A stretch of DNA of 12,340 nt. Source: Rhodoferax sp. (GTDB taxonomy: Bacteria; Pseudomonadota; Gammaproteobacteria; Burkholderiales; Burkholderiaceae_C). The stretch spans positions 1 to 12,340 of the forward strand of contig JAQTSL010000080.1 of assembly GCA_028711355.1 (NCBI GenBank), read 5' to 3'. The position numbers and the translations under genes are program-made. Shown one piece after another: positions 1 to 7,696 of the stretch. The notes under the pieces were generated by a model. That model did no database searches and was not told the origin of the DNA. It saw only the letters and a list, made by a program, of their open reading frames with translations. Within the stretch, counting starts at the first letter, position 1; every line of letters begins with the position of its first letter.

Positions 1-1
1 A

Positions 2-1561
2 CTGCTGCCGCATGCCGCGCGCTACCTGGTGATTTACCTGGCCATTCTTGCCGCTGCAGCCTGGATGTACAAAAGCCTGCCAACCTCGTTCCTGCCCAAC
101 GAAGACCAGGGCACGATGCTGGTCAATGTGCAGTTGCCGCCAGGTGCCACGCGTGAGCGCACACTGGCGGTGATGCAGCAGGTCGAAGATTTCATACTCA
201 AGCAACCCGAAGTCAAGGACATGGTCAGCGTGCTGGGCTTCAGCTTCTCGGGCCAGGGGCAAAACGCTGCGCTGGCGTTTATCACCCTCAAAGACTGGTC
301 TGAGCGCACGGGACCCGGCAGTTCGGCCCAAGCGGTGGCCGGGCGCGCGTTTGGTGCCTTGATGGGCGTGCGCGATGCGTTCATCTTTCCACTGAGCCCG
401 CCGCCGATTCCGGAGCTTGGCGCCTCCAGCGGCTTTAGCATGCGGCTGCAAGACCGTGCCGGGCTGGGCCACGCGGCGCTGCTAGCGGCGCGCAACCAGA
501 TGCTGGGCACGGCAGGCGCAAGCAAAGTCGTCACCCAGGTGCGCCCGGACGGTCTGGAAGACGCGCCGCAATTGCAGCTCGACATCGACCGCAACCAGGC
601 CGCCGCGCTGGGCGTCGGGTTCGATGCCATCAACAGCGTCATCAGCACCGCGCTGGGTTCGGCCTATGCCAACGACTTTCCCAACGCCGGCCGCTTGCAA
701 CGCGTGGTGGTGCAGGCCGATGCGCCGGCACGGATGCAGCCCGACGACCTACTTAAATTGAACGTCGCCAACAACAAGGGGCAAATGGTGCCCTTGTCCG
801 CCTTTGCCAGCACGCGCTGGGTCACGGGTGCCATGCAGACGGTGCGCTACAACGGCTACCCGGCGATGCGCATCAGCGGCAGTGCGGCGCCCGGTTTCAG
901 CACCGGCGCGGCGCTGGCTGAGATGGAAGCGTTGGCGGCCAAACTGCCGCCCGGTTTTGGTTATGAATGGACCGGCACCTCGCGCGAAGAAAAGTTGGCC
1001 GGTTCGCAAGCCACCATCCTCTACGGCTTTGCCATTTTGGCGGTGTTTTTGTGCCTGGCCGCGCTGTACGAGAGCTGGAGCATTCCGCTGGCTGTCATTC
1101 TGGTGGTGCCGCTGGGCGTGCTGGGTGTGATTGTGGCGACACTCTTACGCGCCTATGCCAACGACGTTTATTTTCAGGTCGGCTTGATCACCATCATTGG
1201 CTTGTCATCCAAAAACGCTATTTTGATCATCGAATTTGCCAAAGACCTGCAAGCGCAGGGCAAGAACGTGGTCGAGTCGGCGCTGGCTGCGGCGCACCTG
1301 CGCTTTCGACCGATCGTGATGACCTCGCTGGCGTTCACGCTGGGTGTGCTGCCGCTGGCGCTGTCCAGCGGCGCCGGTTCGGCCAGCCAGCGCGCCATTG
1401 GCACCGGGGTGATTGGCGGCATCCTGAGCGGCACCACGTTGGCGGTGGTGTTTGTGCCGATCTTTTTTGTCGTGGTGCGCAGTTTTTTCCACGGCAGCGC
1501 GCGCCAGCAAGTCATCCACGCCGAGCAGGCCGCGCACCTGGGGGTCCATACCGACGTCTGA
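2..1561 (+). CDS. RND multidrug efflux pump, AcrB/MexB-like inner-membrane subunit (C-terminal part, 5' truncated)
   Basis: This is the proton-driven drug transporter of a tripartite efflux system, in the inner membrane. The frame is already open at base 2, so about half of the protein (519 residues) is seen; the family is usually about 1040. The visible part starts in TM7 (RYLVIYLAIL), continues through the second periplasmic loop (SSFLP-like 'TSFLPNEDQG', 'VRPDGLEDAPQ', 'GYEWTGTSREE') and the TM8-TM12 block ('CLAALYESWSIP', 'GLSSKNAILIIEFAKDL', 'RFRPIVMTSLAFTLGVLPL'). The proton-relay residues known from AcrB (Lys940, Arg971, Thr978) have counterparts here at fragment residues 404, 434 and 441, so the pump looks functional. 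Family knowledge places it in the HAE1 group (hydrophobic/amphiphilic drugs); the actual substrate cannot be told. The OprM-like channel gene follows directly. The GTG at base 29 is not a start, because homology continues to its left. Confidence 0.95.
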   Translation: MLPHAARYLVIYLAILAAAAWMYKSLPTSFLPNEDQGTMLVNVQLPPGATRERTLAVMQQVEDFILKQPEVKDMVSVLGFSFSGQGQNAALAFITLKDWSERTGPGSSAQAVAGRAFGALMGVRDAFIFPLSPPPIPELGASSGFSMRLQDRAGLGHAALLAARNQMLGTAGASKVVTQVRPDGLEDAPQLQLDIDRNQAAALGVGFDAINSVISTALGSAYANDFPNAGRLQRVVVQADAPARMQPDDLLKLNVANNKGQMVPLSAFASTRWVTGAMQTVRYNGYPAMRISGSAAPGFSTGAALAEMEALAAKLPPGFGYEWTGTSREEKLAGSQATILYGFAILAVFLCLAALYESWSIPLAVILVVPLGVLGVIVATLLRAYANDVYFQVGLITIIGLSSKNAILIIEFAKDLQAQGKNVVESALAAAHLRFRPIVMTSLAFTLGVLPLALSSGAGSASQRAIGTGVIGGILSGTTLAVVFVPIFFVVVRSFFHGSARQQVIHAEQAAHLGVHTDV

Positions 1562-2963
1562 TTGTTACAAGCTATTTAGGCCGCTAGCGCTTACTGCACC
1601 TGCGCTGGCAGCTATTATTTTTGCATCTGGTTGCAGCCTGATGCCGCGCTATGAGCGGCCTGCTGCGCCGGTGGCGGCGCAGTGGCCAGACTCGGCGCAA
1701 CTTGGGGCTCTGGGCCTGCAAGCAGCCAAACCGCAGGGGCCGAGCTACTTTACCGACCCGACTCTGCGGCAACTGATCGACACTGCGCTGGCCAACAACC
1801 GCGACCTGCGCGTGGCCACTCTCACCATTGAACAATCCCGCGCCCAGCTTGGCATTCGCCGTGCCGACCAGTTCCCCACGCTCAATGCCGCCGTCACCGG
1901 CGCGCGCACCCCCACCAGTGCGGGCGGCATCAACAGCGCCTATGCCGCGGGTTTGACGGTTACGGCTTATGAACTGGACTTTTTTGGCCGTGTCGCCAGC
2001 CTCAAGGAACAGGCCCTGGCGTACTACCTGGCCACCTCGCAGGCCGCACAAACCGCGCGCATCAGCCTGACCGCTACCGTGGCGCAAAGCTGGTTGGCGC
2101 TGTTGGCCGACGAAGAATTGCTGGCCACGTCCAGCCAAACGCTGGCCTCACGTGCTGAATCACTCAAGTTGGTGAACCTCAAGCGCCAGCACGGCGCCGC
2201 CTCGGACCTGGATCTGCACTCGGCCCAAACCCTGCTGGAAAACGCTCGCGTAACCCTGGCGCAGCAACAGCGCCAACGGGCACTGGACGAAAACGCGCTG
2301 ACTCTGCTGTTGGGTCAGCCGCTGCCTGAGTCCGCGCTAGCGCAGCTCAAGACCGCCCCATCAGGCGGCCTGGCCCGCCAACAGTTTGCCGAACTGCCCG
2401 CCGGGCTGCCGTCTGACCTGCTGACGCGCCGCCCGGACATCCTAGCCGCCGAGCAAGCCCTGATCGCCAGCAACGCCAACATCGGTGCCGCGCGCGCCGC
2501 TTTCTTTCCGCGCATCAGCCTGACAGCCGGTGTGGGCTCGGCCAGCAGCGACTTGTCGGCGTTGTTCAAAGACGGCTCGTGGGGCTGGACGCTAGCTCCG
2601 CAATTGGTGTTGCCGATATTCGACAGCGGGCGCAACCAGGCCAACCTGGAAGCATCCCAAGTTGGCCGCGACATCGCCGTGGCGCAGTACCAAAAGGCGA
2701 TTCAAAGTGCGTTCAGAGAAGTAGCGGATACCTTGGCCAGCCGTGCCACGCTAACCCGCCAGCTTGACGCACAGCAAGCCTTGCTGGCGGCTGAGACCGC
2801 CCGCCATGGCTTGACGCGGTTGCGCCTGGACAACGGCGTTGCCAGTCAGCTTGACTGGCTCGATGCCCAGCGCAGCCTGTTTGCCGCGCAACAGGGCAGC
2901 GTACTGACCCGGCTGGCGGTGTTACAAAACCAGATTACTTTGTTCAAGGCGTTGGGGGGATAG
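1452..2963 (+). CDS. Outer-membrane efflux channel lipoprotein, OprM/NodT family (start uncertain)
   Basis: This is the trimeric outer-membrane duct through which the adjacent RND pump expels its substrates. Two outer-membrane-efflux-protein repeats are recognisable by close similarity to OprM: 'ANNRDLRVATLTIEQSRAQ', 'YELDFFGRVASL', 'PAGLPSDLLTRRPDILAAE', 'NIGAARAAFFPRISLTA', 'LDAQRSLFAAQQ'. The lipid-attachment Cys is at 1632-1634, in the lipobox ASGC, followed by 'SLMPRYERP' as in OprM 'SLIPDYQRP'. The start is a problem. The signal peptide must begin before about 1600, yet the frame has no ATG or GTG upstream of the Cys; only TTG at 1452 and 1467, both inside the pump gene, are available. 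The ATG at 1641 lies after the lipobox and would give an unexported protein. The coordinates given are the outer limit. Most of the signal peptide is encoded by a short interspersed repeat (1567-1625). Function is certain, start is not. Confidence 0.9.
   Translation: MCRSFLSWCAVFSTAARASKSSTPSRPRTWGSIPTSDCYKLFRPLALTAPALAAIIFASGCSLMPRYERPAAPVAAQWPDSAQLGALGLQAAKPQGPSYFTDPTLRQLIDTALANNRDLRVATLTIEQSRAQLGIRRADQFPTLNAAVTGARTPTSAGGINSAYAAGLTVTAYELDFFGRVASLKEQALAYYLATSQAAQTARISLTATVAQSWLALLADEELLATSSQTLASRAESLKLVNLKRQHGAASDLDLHSAQTLLENARVTLAQQQRQRALDENALTLLLGQPLPESALAQLKTAPSGGLARQQFAELPAGLPSDLLTRRPDILAAEQALIASNANIGAARAAFFPRISLTAGVGSASSDLSALFKDGSWGWTLAPQLVLPIFDSGRNQANLEASQVGRDIAVAQYQKAIQSAFREVADTLASRATLTRQLDAQQALLAAETARHGLTRLRLDNGVASQLDWLDAQRSLFAAQQGSVLTRLAVLQNQITLFKALGG
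1567..1625 (-). repeat. Short interspersed repeat, copy 1 (pump/channel junction, signal-peptide region)
   Basis: When reverse-complemented this stretch aligns over about 55 bases with 9184-9244, sharing the blocks TAGCT, CAGGT, GGCTA/CGCTA, GCCT and AGCTTG with a few indels. Within it GCTAGCGC (1583-1590) and GCGCTGGC (1602-1609) form an 8-bp stem with one G-U pair and an 11-base loop. I remember repeats of this look (AGCTATT ... GCGCTAGCGG ...) as frequent between genes in Comamonadaceae genomes. Orientation is given relative to the copy at 9184-9244. Confidence 0.7.
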
Positions 2964-5900
2964 TTACGCGCGGCGATCCAACGTGTCGTGCGGCTGGCTA
3001 GCCCACTGCAGCAACGCGTTCGCCTCCAGCGGGCGTGAAAACCAGTAGCCCTGCAACTCTTCGACTCCCAGTACCGTCAACTGTTGCGCTTGACCGGGGG
3101 TTTCAACGCCCTCGGCCACCAGCTTCAGACCCAGCTCGTGCCCCAGCGCAATGGTGGCACGCACAATCGCCAAGTCAGCCGGATCGTGCTGCATATCACG
3201 CACAAAAGACTGGTCAATCTTGAGCTTGTCAATCGGGAAGCGCTTCAGATAGGCCAGGCTGGAATAACCGGTGCCAAAGTCGTCAATCGACAGCGTCACC
3301 CCCAGCGCTTTGATGGCCTGTAGCGTACCTGCCGCTGCGTTGGGGTTTTGCATCAGATGAGATTCGGTGATTTCAAACTCAAGCCGACCCGGTTCGCAGC
3401 GATGCAATGTGATGCAATCGCGCATCAGGTCCAGCAAGCTCGGGTCTGCCAATTGCAGGGCAGACAAATTGATCGCCATCGTCCAGTGGTCATAGCCCAG
3501 GTCGCGCCAGGCGGCCCATTGCGCGCAGGCTTGCTGCAGCACCCAGGCACCAATCGGTTTGATCAAGCCAGTCTCTTCCGCGATCGGTATAAATCGCGCT
3601 GGCGAGACCTGGCCCAGTTCCGGGCTGTGCCAGCGCAGCAAGGCTTCAACCCCGACCATCGCACGCGTTTTGGCGTCTATTTTGGGTTGGTAATGCAGCG
3701 TGAACTCTTGCCGCTCCAGCGCCAGCTTGAGGTTTTGCTCCAGCGTCTGGCGCGCTTGCAGCGCATGGTCAATGGAGGTGTCAAACAGGCAGGCGCCGTC
3801 GCGCCCGGCAGACTTGGCGTTGTACATGGCAGCATCGGCGCGGCGCATCAGCTCGTCGCGGTCGGTGCCGTCTTGCGGATAGGTAGCCACCCCCACGCTG
3901 CACGACACATACAGTTCGTGATCCTGCACCTGATGCACCTGGCGAATCAGCGGAATGATGCGTTGCTCGGCCTGTTGATGGGCGTCTGACGCATCTTTGA
4001 GGCCGCGCAAAATCACCACGAATTCGTCGCCCCCCAAACGGCTCACCGTATCCCCACTGCGCACCGCTTGTTGCAAACGCGCTGCCACCGAGCGCAACAA
4101 GCCGTCGCCAATGTGATGCCCCAAGGTGTCGTTGATCGCCTTGAATCGGTCCAGATCAATGAACAACACCCCAATGCACTCACCGCTGCGGCGAGCCTGC
4201 GCCAAAGCGGCGTCCAGCGTCTGGATGCACAAGGCACGGTTAGGCAATGCGGTCAGCACATCGTGCAGCGCCAAAAACTGCACCCGCTCCTCGGCCTTTT
4301 TCCGATCAGTGATATCAATACAGATCGCGATGTAGTGAGACACCAGATCCTCCCGGACATCATCGCGAACCGCTGAAATCATCAAAAGCGCCGGGTAGGT
4401 CAGGCCACCGCGAGTAGTCAGACGCACCTCGCCCTGCCATTCATGGCGACGATCGATGGAGCTGGCAATTTCCTGACCAATTTCGGTGGCACTGACCTCG
4501 GGCGTAGCGCCAAGCAAGCTCGTGAGATGTTCGCCTATTACCTCATAAAACCCGTAAGACGTGGCTTTGCAAAACGCCTGGTTGACACTGATGATTTTTT
4601 GCTCGGCATCCATGATGACGATGCCCTCGGACGAGGCTTCAAACACCTTGGCCCAAAGCTGTAGGCGCTGCTCCATCAGCTTGAGCACGTTGATCGGCGT
4701 GAAGCTGGTCAACACGGCATCAACGCCCTGAAACCGGATGCGCCGGGCCGACAAAACAGCCCAAGAGGGCTCAGCACCGGCCAGCCAGCGCACCTCAAAC
4801 TCATCAACCCGGTCGTGGTCTGCCAGGCGCTGAAAAAACCGGGCACGCACGCCTGGCTCCAGCCCCCGACGCCAGGGGTCGAGCGTGCAACCAGCCATCC
4901 ATGGCTGCGCTGGTTCGTTGGCATGCAGCACTTGATGATCCGGGATAGAGGTCACCACCATCGCAATCGGTATCGCCTCCACCAGCTCGGTCTGGGCCTG
5001 GGCGGCGCGGGCGCTGGCAGCCAACTCTTGCTTGACTGCCCGGTCTTCATCAAGCTGACCCAGCATGCCGTTAAAGGTGTTGACCAAATGGCCAATCTCG
5101 TCGTGGCTGCTCCAGGCGGCCCGCAACGCATAGTTGCTGCTCTGGCGCACTTGTTCGGCGACCCCAGCCAGTTGCTTGAGCGGGCTGGAAATCTGGCGCG
5201 CCACGGTATAGACCAGGCTCAAAATACCCATCAACAGCAGCAAGGCGGTGCCCAGATGCAACCACATACGAGTAAACAGCCCATCGACACGCTGCTGCAA
5301 CAAATCGTCAAGCGTCTGCGAAGTTTTTTGCCACGTGGTAGCCAGCGTCTGCAGGCTCCTGCGGTGCCAGTCGTCAAACGCCGCCGATTGAACTGGCGCT
5401 CTTTGCTGCTGCGCCGCATCACGCACCAAACCCAACATCTGCTCAATGTGTCTGCCCAGCGCCTGATCAGCGTTTAGCAAACTGGCACGCAAAGCCGGTG
5501 AACCAGCGGTATAGGCCTGTAAGTAATCGGCGCTGATGCCCTGCCGAATGGCATCCAGCCGCCCCGCCAAAATCAGCAGTTGGGTCGATTGCAAGTCGGC
5601 CCCGGGTGCAGATCGGCTGGCTTGATGCATGGCCACGGCGGTTTCGTTCATCACCGCCGTCAACTCCGGAAAACGCAATACCGTCAACGACATACAGTAA
5701 TAACTGTCCAGATCGGGGTCCAGGATCAGGTTGGACTGATTGGCGACAGTCGTCAGCAAGGTACGTGTATCGTCAATCAGGGTCTGGCGCTGCGCTGGCA
5801 GATGCGTGGCGGACTGCGCATATGCACGCCAAGCCTTATCCAGCGCCTGAGATGCCTGCGCCGTCTTGAGCGCTTCATCATGCTGCAAACGCTGGTCGTT

Positions 5901-6161
5901 GAACAAGCGCCAAGACGCTTGGCTTTGTGCTGAATTAAGCGCATTTTCAATCAGCGCTGGAAGCACCAATTGGCGTACGCTGCGCTCATACGCCACACCG
6001 ACAATTTCCTTGCGGACAAAATCTATCGCCAGGTATTTCTCGTGAACCAAAATACCCGAGATGTAAATGACCGTGATCAGGTCCAGCAGGTAGATCAGCG
6101 TTAGTTTGCGGCTGACACTTAAACGACCCAGCAGGGTTAAAAATGGTTTGAAGATTTGCAT
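2964..6161 (-). CDS. Membrane-bound sensor with HAMP, PAS, GGDEF and EAL domains (cyclic-di-GMP turnover)
   Basis: A 1065-residue inner-membrane signalling protein that makes and/or breaks the second messenger cyclic-di-GMP. Order: TM1 (about 17-37), a helical periplasmic sensor region (about 38-298), TM2 (about 299-321, 'LGTALLLLMGILSLVYTVA'), HAMP (about 322-378), a weak PAS-like region (about 390-500), a clear PAS (about 505-620, 'GIVIMDAEQKIISVNQAF'), GGDEF (about 625-785) and EAL (about 805-1050). GGDEF at 710-714 is intact, with an inhibitory I-site RSGD at 701-704, five residues before it. The EAL domain keeps E839 (EALLRW), the N of 'AINLSA', the E of 'EITES', DDFGTG, the K of 'KLKID', E1017 of AEGVE and the Q of 'LQGYWFSRPL', so both activities are possible. 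The start ATG (6159-6161) has no good ribosome-binding site, but TM1 follows properly. Its stop abuts the stop of the channel gene with no gap. The signal sensed is unknown. Confidence 0.93.
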   Translation of the reverse strand: MQIFKPFLTLLGRLSVSRKLTLIYLLDLITVIYISGILVHEKYLAIDFVRKEIVGVAYERSVRQLVLPALIENALNSAQSQASWRLFNDQRLQHDEALKTAQASQALDKAWRAYAQSATHLPAQRQTLIDDTRTLLTTVANQSNLILDPDLDSYYCMSLTVLRFPELTAVMNETAVAMHQASRSAPGADLQSTQLLILAGRLDAIRQGISADYLQAYTAGSPALRASLLNADQALGRHIEQMLGLVRDAAQQQRAPVQSAAFDDWHRRSLQTLATTWQKTSQTLDDLLQQRVDGLFTRMWLHLGTALLLLMGILSLVYTVARQISSPLKQLAGVAEQVRQSSNYALRAAWSSHDEIGHLVNTFNGMLGQLDEDRAVKQELAASARAAQAQTELVEAIPIAMVVTSIPDHQVLHANEPAQPWMAGCTLDPWRRGLEPGVRARFFQRLADHDRVDEFEVRWLAGAEPSWAVLSARRIRFQGVDAVLTSFTPINVLKLMEQRLQLWAKVFEASSEGIVIMDAEQKIISVNQAFCKATSYGFYEVIGEHLTSLLGATPEVSATEIGQEIASSIDRRHEWQGEVRLTTRGGLTYPALLMISAVRDDVREDLVSHYIAICIDITDRKKAEERVQFLALHDVLTALPNRALCIQTLDAALAQARRSGECIGVLFIDLDRFKAINDTLGHHIGDGLLRSVAARLQQAVRSGDTVSRLGGDEFVVILRGLKDASDAHQQAEQRIIPLIRQVHQVQDHELYVSCSVGVATYPQDGTDRDELMRRADAAMYNAKSAGRDGACLFDTSIDHALQARQTLEQNLKLALERQEFTLHYQPKIDAKTRAMVGVEALLRWHSPELGQVSPARFIPIAEETGLIKPIGAWVLQQACAQWAAWRDLGYDHWTMAINLSALQLADPSLLDLMRDCITLHRCEPGRLEFEITESHLMQNPNAAAGTLQAIKALGVTLSIDDFGTGYSSLAYLKRFPIDKLKIDQSFVRDMQHDPADLAIVRATIALGHELGLKLVAEGVETPGQAQQLTVLGVEELQGYWFSRPLEANALLQWASQPHDTLDRRA

Positions 6162-6314
6162 TGGATAACTGAAATAGTTTGATTAAAACAAAGCAACAAA
6201 CGTGCCTGACATTGAGAATATTTGATCCTGTACCTTGCTTCTTCGCGCAAGTGGTCAATATTTGGCATTTGCAAAGCGACGACTCAACCCCCTATCAAGA
6301 AAGCGTTCAATGCT

Positions 6315-6755
6315 ATGAAAATGATCTTCCTCAGCATCACCATGATACTGACTGCATGCAGCACCACCCGCGCCAGCACGTCCATGAATGCCACCCTACT
6401 TACCAATGATATGAACTGCCGGCGCAGCAGCAACTGCGTCAACTCGCGGTCAGGGTCTGAGTTGCCGCCCCTGGCATTTAGCGACACGCCCGCGCAGGCC
6501 ATGGAACGGTTGCACCAACTGCTGCTGCACGACCCGCAAATGCAGGTCACAAGCCATACCGACAAACAGATCGACGCGGTGGCCACCACCCCTTGGCTGG
6601 GCTTCAAGGACGACGTGCGCTTTGTGCTGGACGCACCAGCGCGGCAAATTCACTATCGTTCCATGTCACGCGTAGGCCGGTACGACTTTGGCAAGAACGC
6701 CTCACGTCTGCGCGACATTGCGAATCGGTTCGCGCAGACTGCCATTGCCAAGTAA
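6315..6755 (+). CDS. DUF1499 family lipoprotein, function unknown
   Basis: A 146-residue protein. Starting at ATG 6315 it has a short lipoprotein signal, MKMIFLSITMILTAC, with lipobox LTAC and lipidated Cys15; the longer open frame upstream (from 6222) lacks a signal and is not chosen. The body carries the DUF1499 pattern: 'NCVNS' at 40-44, 'LPPLAFSDTPAQAMERL', 'GFKDDVRFVL' at 96-105, and the strongly conserved end 'HYRSMSRVGRYDFGKNASR' at 113-131. The family has no established biochemical role. It stands alone: divergent from the GGDEF-EAL gene and about 110 bases before nasT. Nothing ties it to nitrate use. Family assignment is fairly sure, cell-envelope location is inferred from the lipobox. 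Confidence 0.82.
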   Translation: MKMIFLSITMILTACSTTRASTSMNATLLTNDMNCRRSSNCVNSRSGSELPPLAFSDTPAQAMERLHQLLLHDPQMQVTSHTDKQIDAVATTPWLGFKDDVRFVLDAPARQIHYRSMSRVGRYDFGKNASRLRDIANRFAQTAIAK

Positions 6756-6835
6756 CAACGAACAGTACACACCCTCTGGGGGTGCGGCAGGATGGTGCGC
6801 AAACCACCGGCCGATCTCTGGAAGCAGCCGAGGTG

Positions 6836-6851
6836 TTGGCGCAAATCTTGC
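6836..6851 (+). promoter_or_regulatory. Possible sigma-54 (-24/-12) element just before nasT
   Basis: TTGGCGC-N5-TTGC with the GG (6838-6839) and GC (6850-6851) exactly 12 bases apart, as required for sigma-54. One mismatch to the TGGCAC box. The start of transcription would fall at about 6863, only two bases before the nasT ATG, giving an almost leaderless mRNA. The same bases also form a small hairpin (CGCAA-ATC-TTGCG), so the match may be chance. Confidence 0.3.
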
Positions 6852-6864
6852 GTGTTGAAACACC

Positions 6865-7512
6865 ATGAATTCCCGCCTGAAAATTGTCGTTGTCGCCCCC
6901 GATCTGGACGTTGCCGACCCGGACGATGACCACGCCATGCACCAGGCCGAGCGCTCACGCAGCCTGCGCATTGGCCTGCTGGAAAACGGCTTCAACCTGA
7001 TCGCCAGTCTGCCCGCTGATGTATTCCTGACTGAGCGCATTGCACAGTTGCAGCCCGACCTGATCATTGTGGATGCCGAAAGCGACGCGCGTGACGCACT
7101 GGAGCACGTGGTGATGGCCACGCGTGACGCGCGCCGCCCGATCGTCATGTTCACCAACGACGACGATGCCACAAACGCCCGCGCTGCGGTGACTGCAGGC
7201 GTGTCGGCTTACGTGGTGGCGGGGCTGCAAAGTGCGCGCATCCGCCCGATTCTGGATGTGGCGCTGGCACGGTTTGCCCACGAGCAAGCGCTGTTGCAAA
7301 CCCTGGCCAGCACGCAAAGTGAGCGTGACGAACTCAGCGCAGAGCTTAAGAACCGCAAACTGATTGACCGCGCCAAAGGCCTGCTGATGCAGCGCCAGGG
7401 TTTAAGCGAAGACGAGGCCTTCAAAAAAATGCGCAAGACCGCCATGGACAAGGGCTTAAAGCTGGCCGAAGTGGCGCAACGCATGCTCGACGTGGCCGAC
7501 CTGCTGGGCTAA
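6865..7512 (+). CDS. nasT: NasT-like ANTAR-domain transcription antiterminator
   Basis: A 215-residue cytoplasmic RNA-binding regulator of nitrate/nitrite assimilation. Residues 1-135 form a receiver-like domain: 'LKIVVVAPD' first strand, 'PDLIIVDAESDARDALE' with D70 at the phospho-acceptor position, 'RPIVMFTNDDD', and 'GVSAYVVAGLQSARIRPILDVALARF', a stretch typical of NasT. A helical linker (about 136-160) leads to the ANTAR domain (about 155-212, 'KLIDRAKGLLMQRQGLSEDEAFKKMRKTAM'). ANTAR proteins bind two-hairpin RNA targets and prevent termination; such a target with a terminator lies in the gap right after this gene. Odd: an acidic insertion (DVADPDDDH, residues 15-23) between strand 1 and helix 1, and an incomplete acidic pocket, so control by phosphorylation is doubtful. 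In known systems NasT is held inactive by NasS; no nasS is adjacent. The ATG is chosen because the first strand begins right after it; there is no clear ribosome-binding site. Confidence 0.92.
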   Translation: MNSRLKIVVVAPDLDVADPDDDHAMHQAERSRSLRIGLLENGFNLIASLPADVFLTERIAQLQPDLIIVDAESDARDALEHVVMATRDARRPIVMFTNDDDATNARAAVTAGVSAYVVAGLQSARIRPILDVALARFAHEQALLQTLASTQSERDELSAELKNRKLIDRAKGLLMQRQGLSEDEAFKKMRKTAMDKGLKLAEVAQRMLDVADLLG

Positions 7513-7550
7513 GGCAACACACCCCGTTTTAGGGCAGGGTTTTCCCCATT

Positions 7551-7582
7551 TGGTGCACTGCACACATTCGATACATGCACCA
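7551..7582 (+). promoter_or_regulatory. Inverted repeat, possible activator-binding site (NtrC-like?)
   Basis: TGGTGCA (7551-7557) is repeated inverted as TGCACCA (7576-7582). Its centre is about 128 bases before the predicted start of transcription, a usual distance for a sigma-54 enhancer. The half-sites resemble NtrC half-sites, but their order (GTGCA then TGCAC) and spacing are not the classic TGCAC-N-GTGCA arrangement. Weak call. Confidence 0.25.
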
Positions 7583-7627
7583 CTAATTCTTAACAAATCC
7601 GGCCGTAATGACTGTCAAAACGTCTTT

Positions 7628-7654
7628 AGTAGCTTTGAATTTCATAGCAAAATA
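7628..7654 (-). repeat. Short interspersed repeat, partial copy 3 (upstream of nrt promoter)
   Basis: Reverse-complemented, this reads GCTATGAAATTCAAAGCTAC in its core and matches the left end of the copy in nrtB (CTATGAAATCAGTAGCTACT, from 9186) with an indel and two or three changes. Only one end of the repeat is present. It lies between the inverted repeat at 7551-7582 and the sigma-54 promoter. Confidence 0.45.
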
Positions 7655-7667
7655 TTCATCCAAGAAG

Positions 7668-7685
7668 TTGGCACACGGATTGCTT
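7668..7685 (+). promoter_or_regulatory. Sigma-54 promoter of the nrt-nir operon
   Basis: TTGGCAC-N5-TTGCTT matches the sigma-54 consensus (TTGGCAC-N5-TTGCW) at every key base. GG of the -24 box is at 7670-7671, GC of the -12 box at 7682-7683, with correct 12-base phasing. The start of transcription is predicted at about 7694-7695, a few bases before the first leader hairpin (7697). Sigma-54 control with NtrC is standard for nitrogen assimilation operons, so context and sequence agree. Confidence 0.75.
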
Positions 7686-7696
7686 ATATGCCCATG

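Noticed and set aside
2950..2983. Hairpin CGTTGG ... CCAACG at the convergent gene ends, possible two-way terminator
   Set aside because: The stem is only 6 bp with a 22-base loop and there is no T run on either strand, so a terminator cannot be supported.
6162..6314. Promoters in the divergent gap between the GGDEF-EAL and DUF1499 genes
   Set aside because: Promoters must exist there, but I could not find a -35/-10 pair with acceptable spacing on either strand.
6756..6835. Hairpin CACCC ... GGGTG after the DUF1499 gene as a terminator
   Set aside because: Short stem and no following T run. The rest of this stretch shows no gene or clear signal.
7513..7550. GGG-TTTT-CCC run after nasT as the nasT terminator
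   Set aside because: Only three pairs and no downstream T run; the sole convincing terminator in the gap is the attenuator at 7763-7824.
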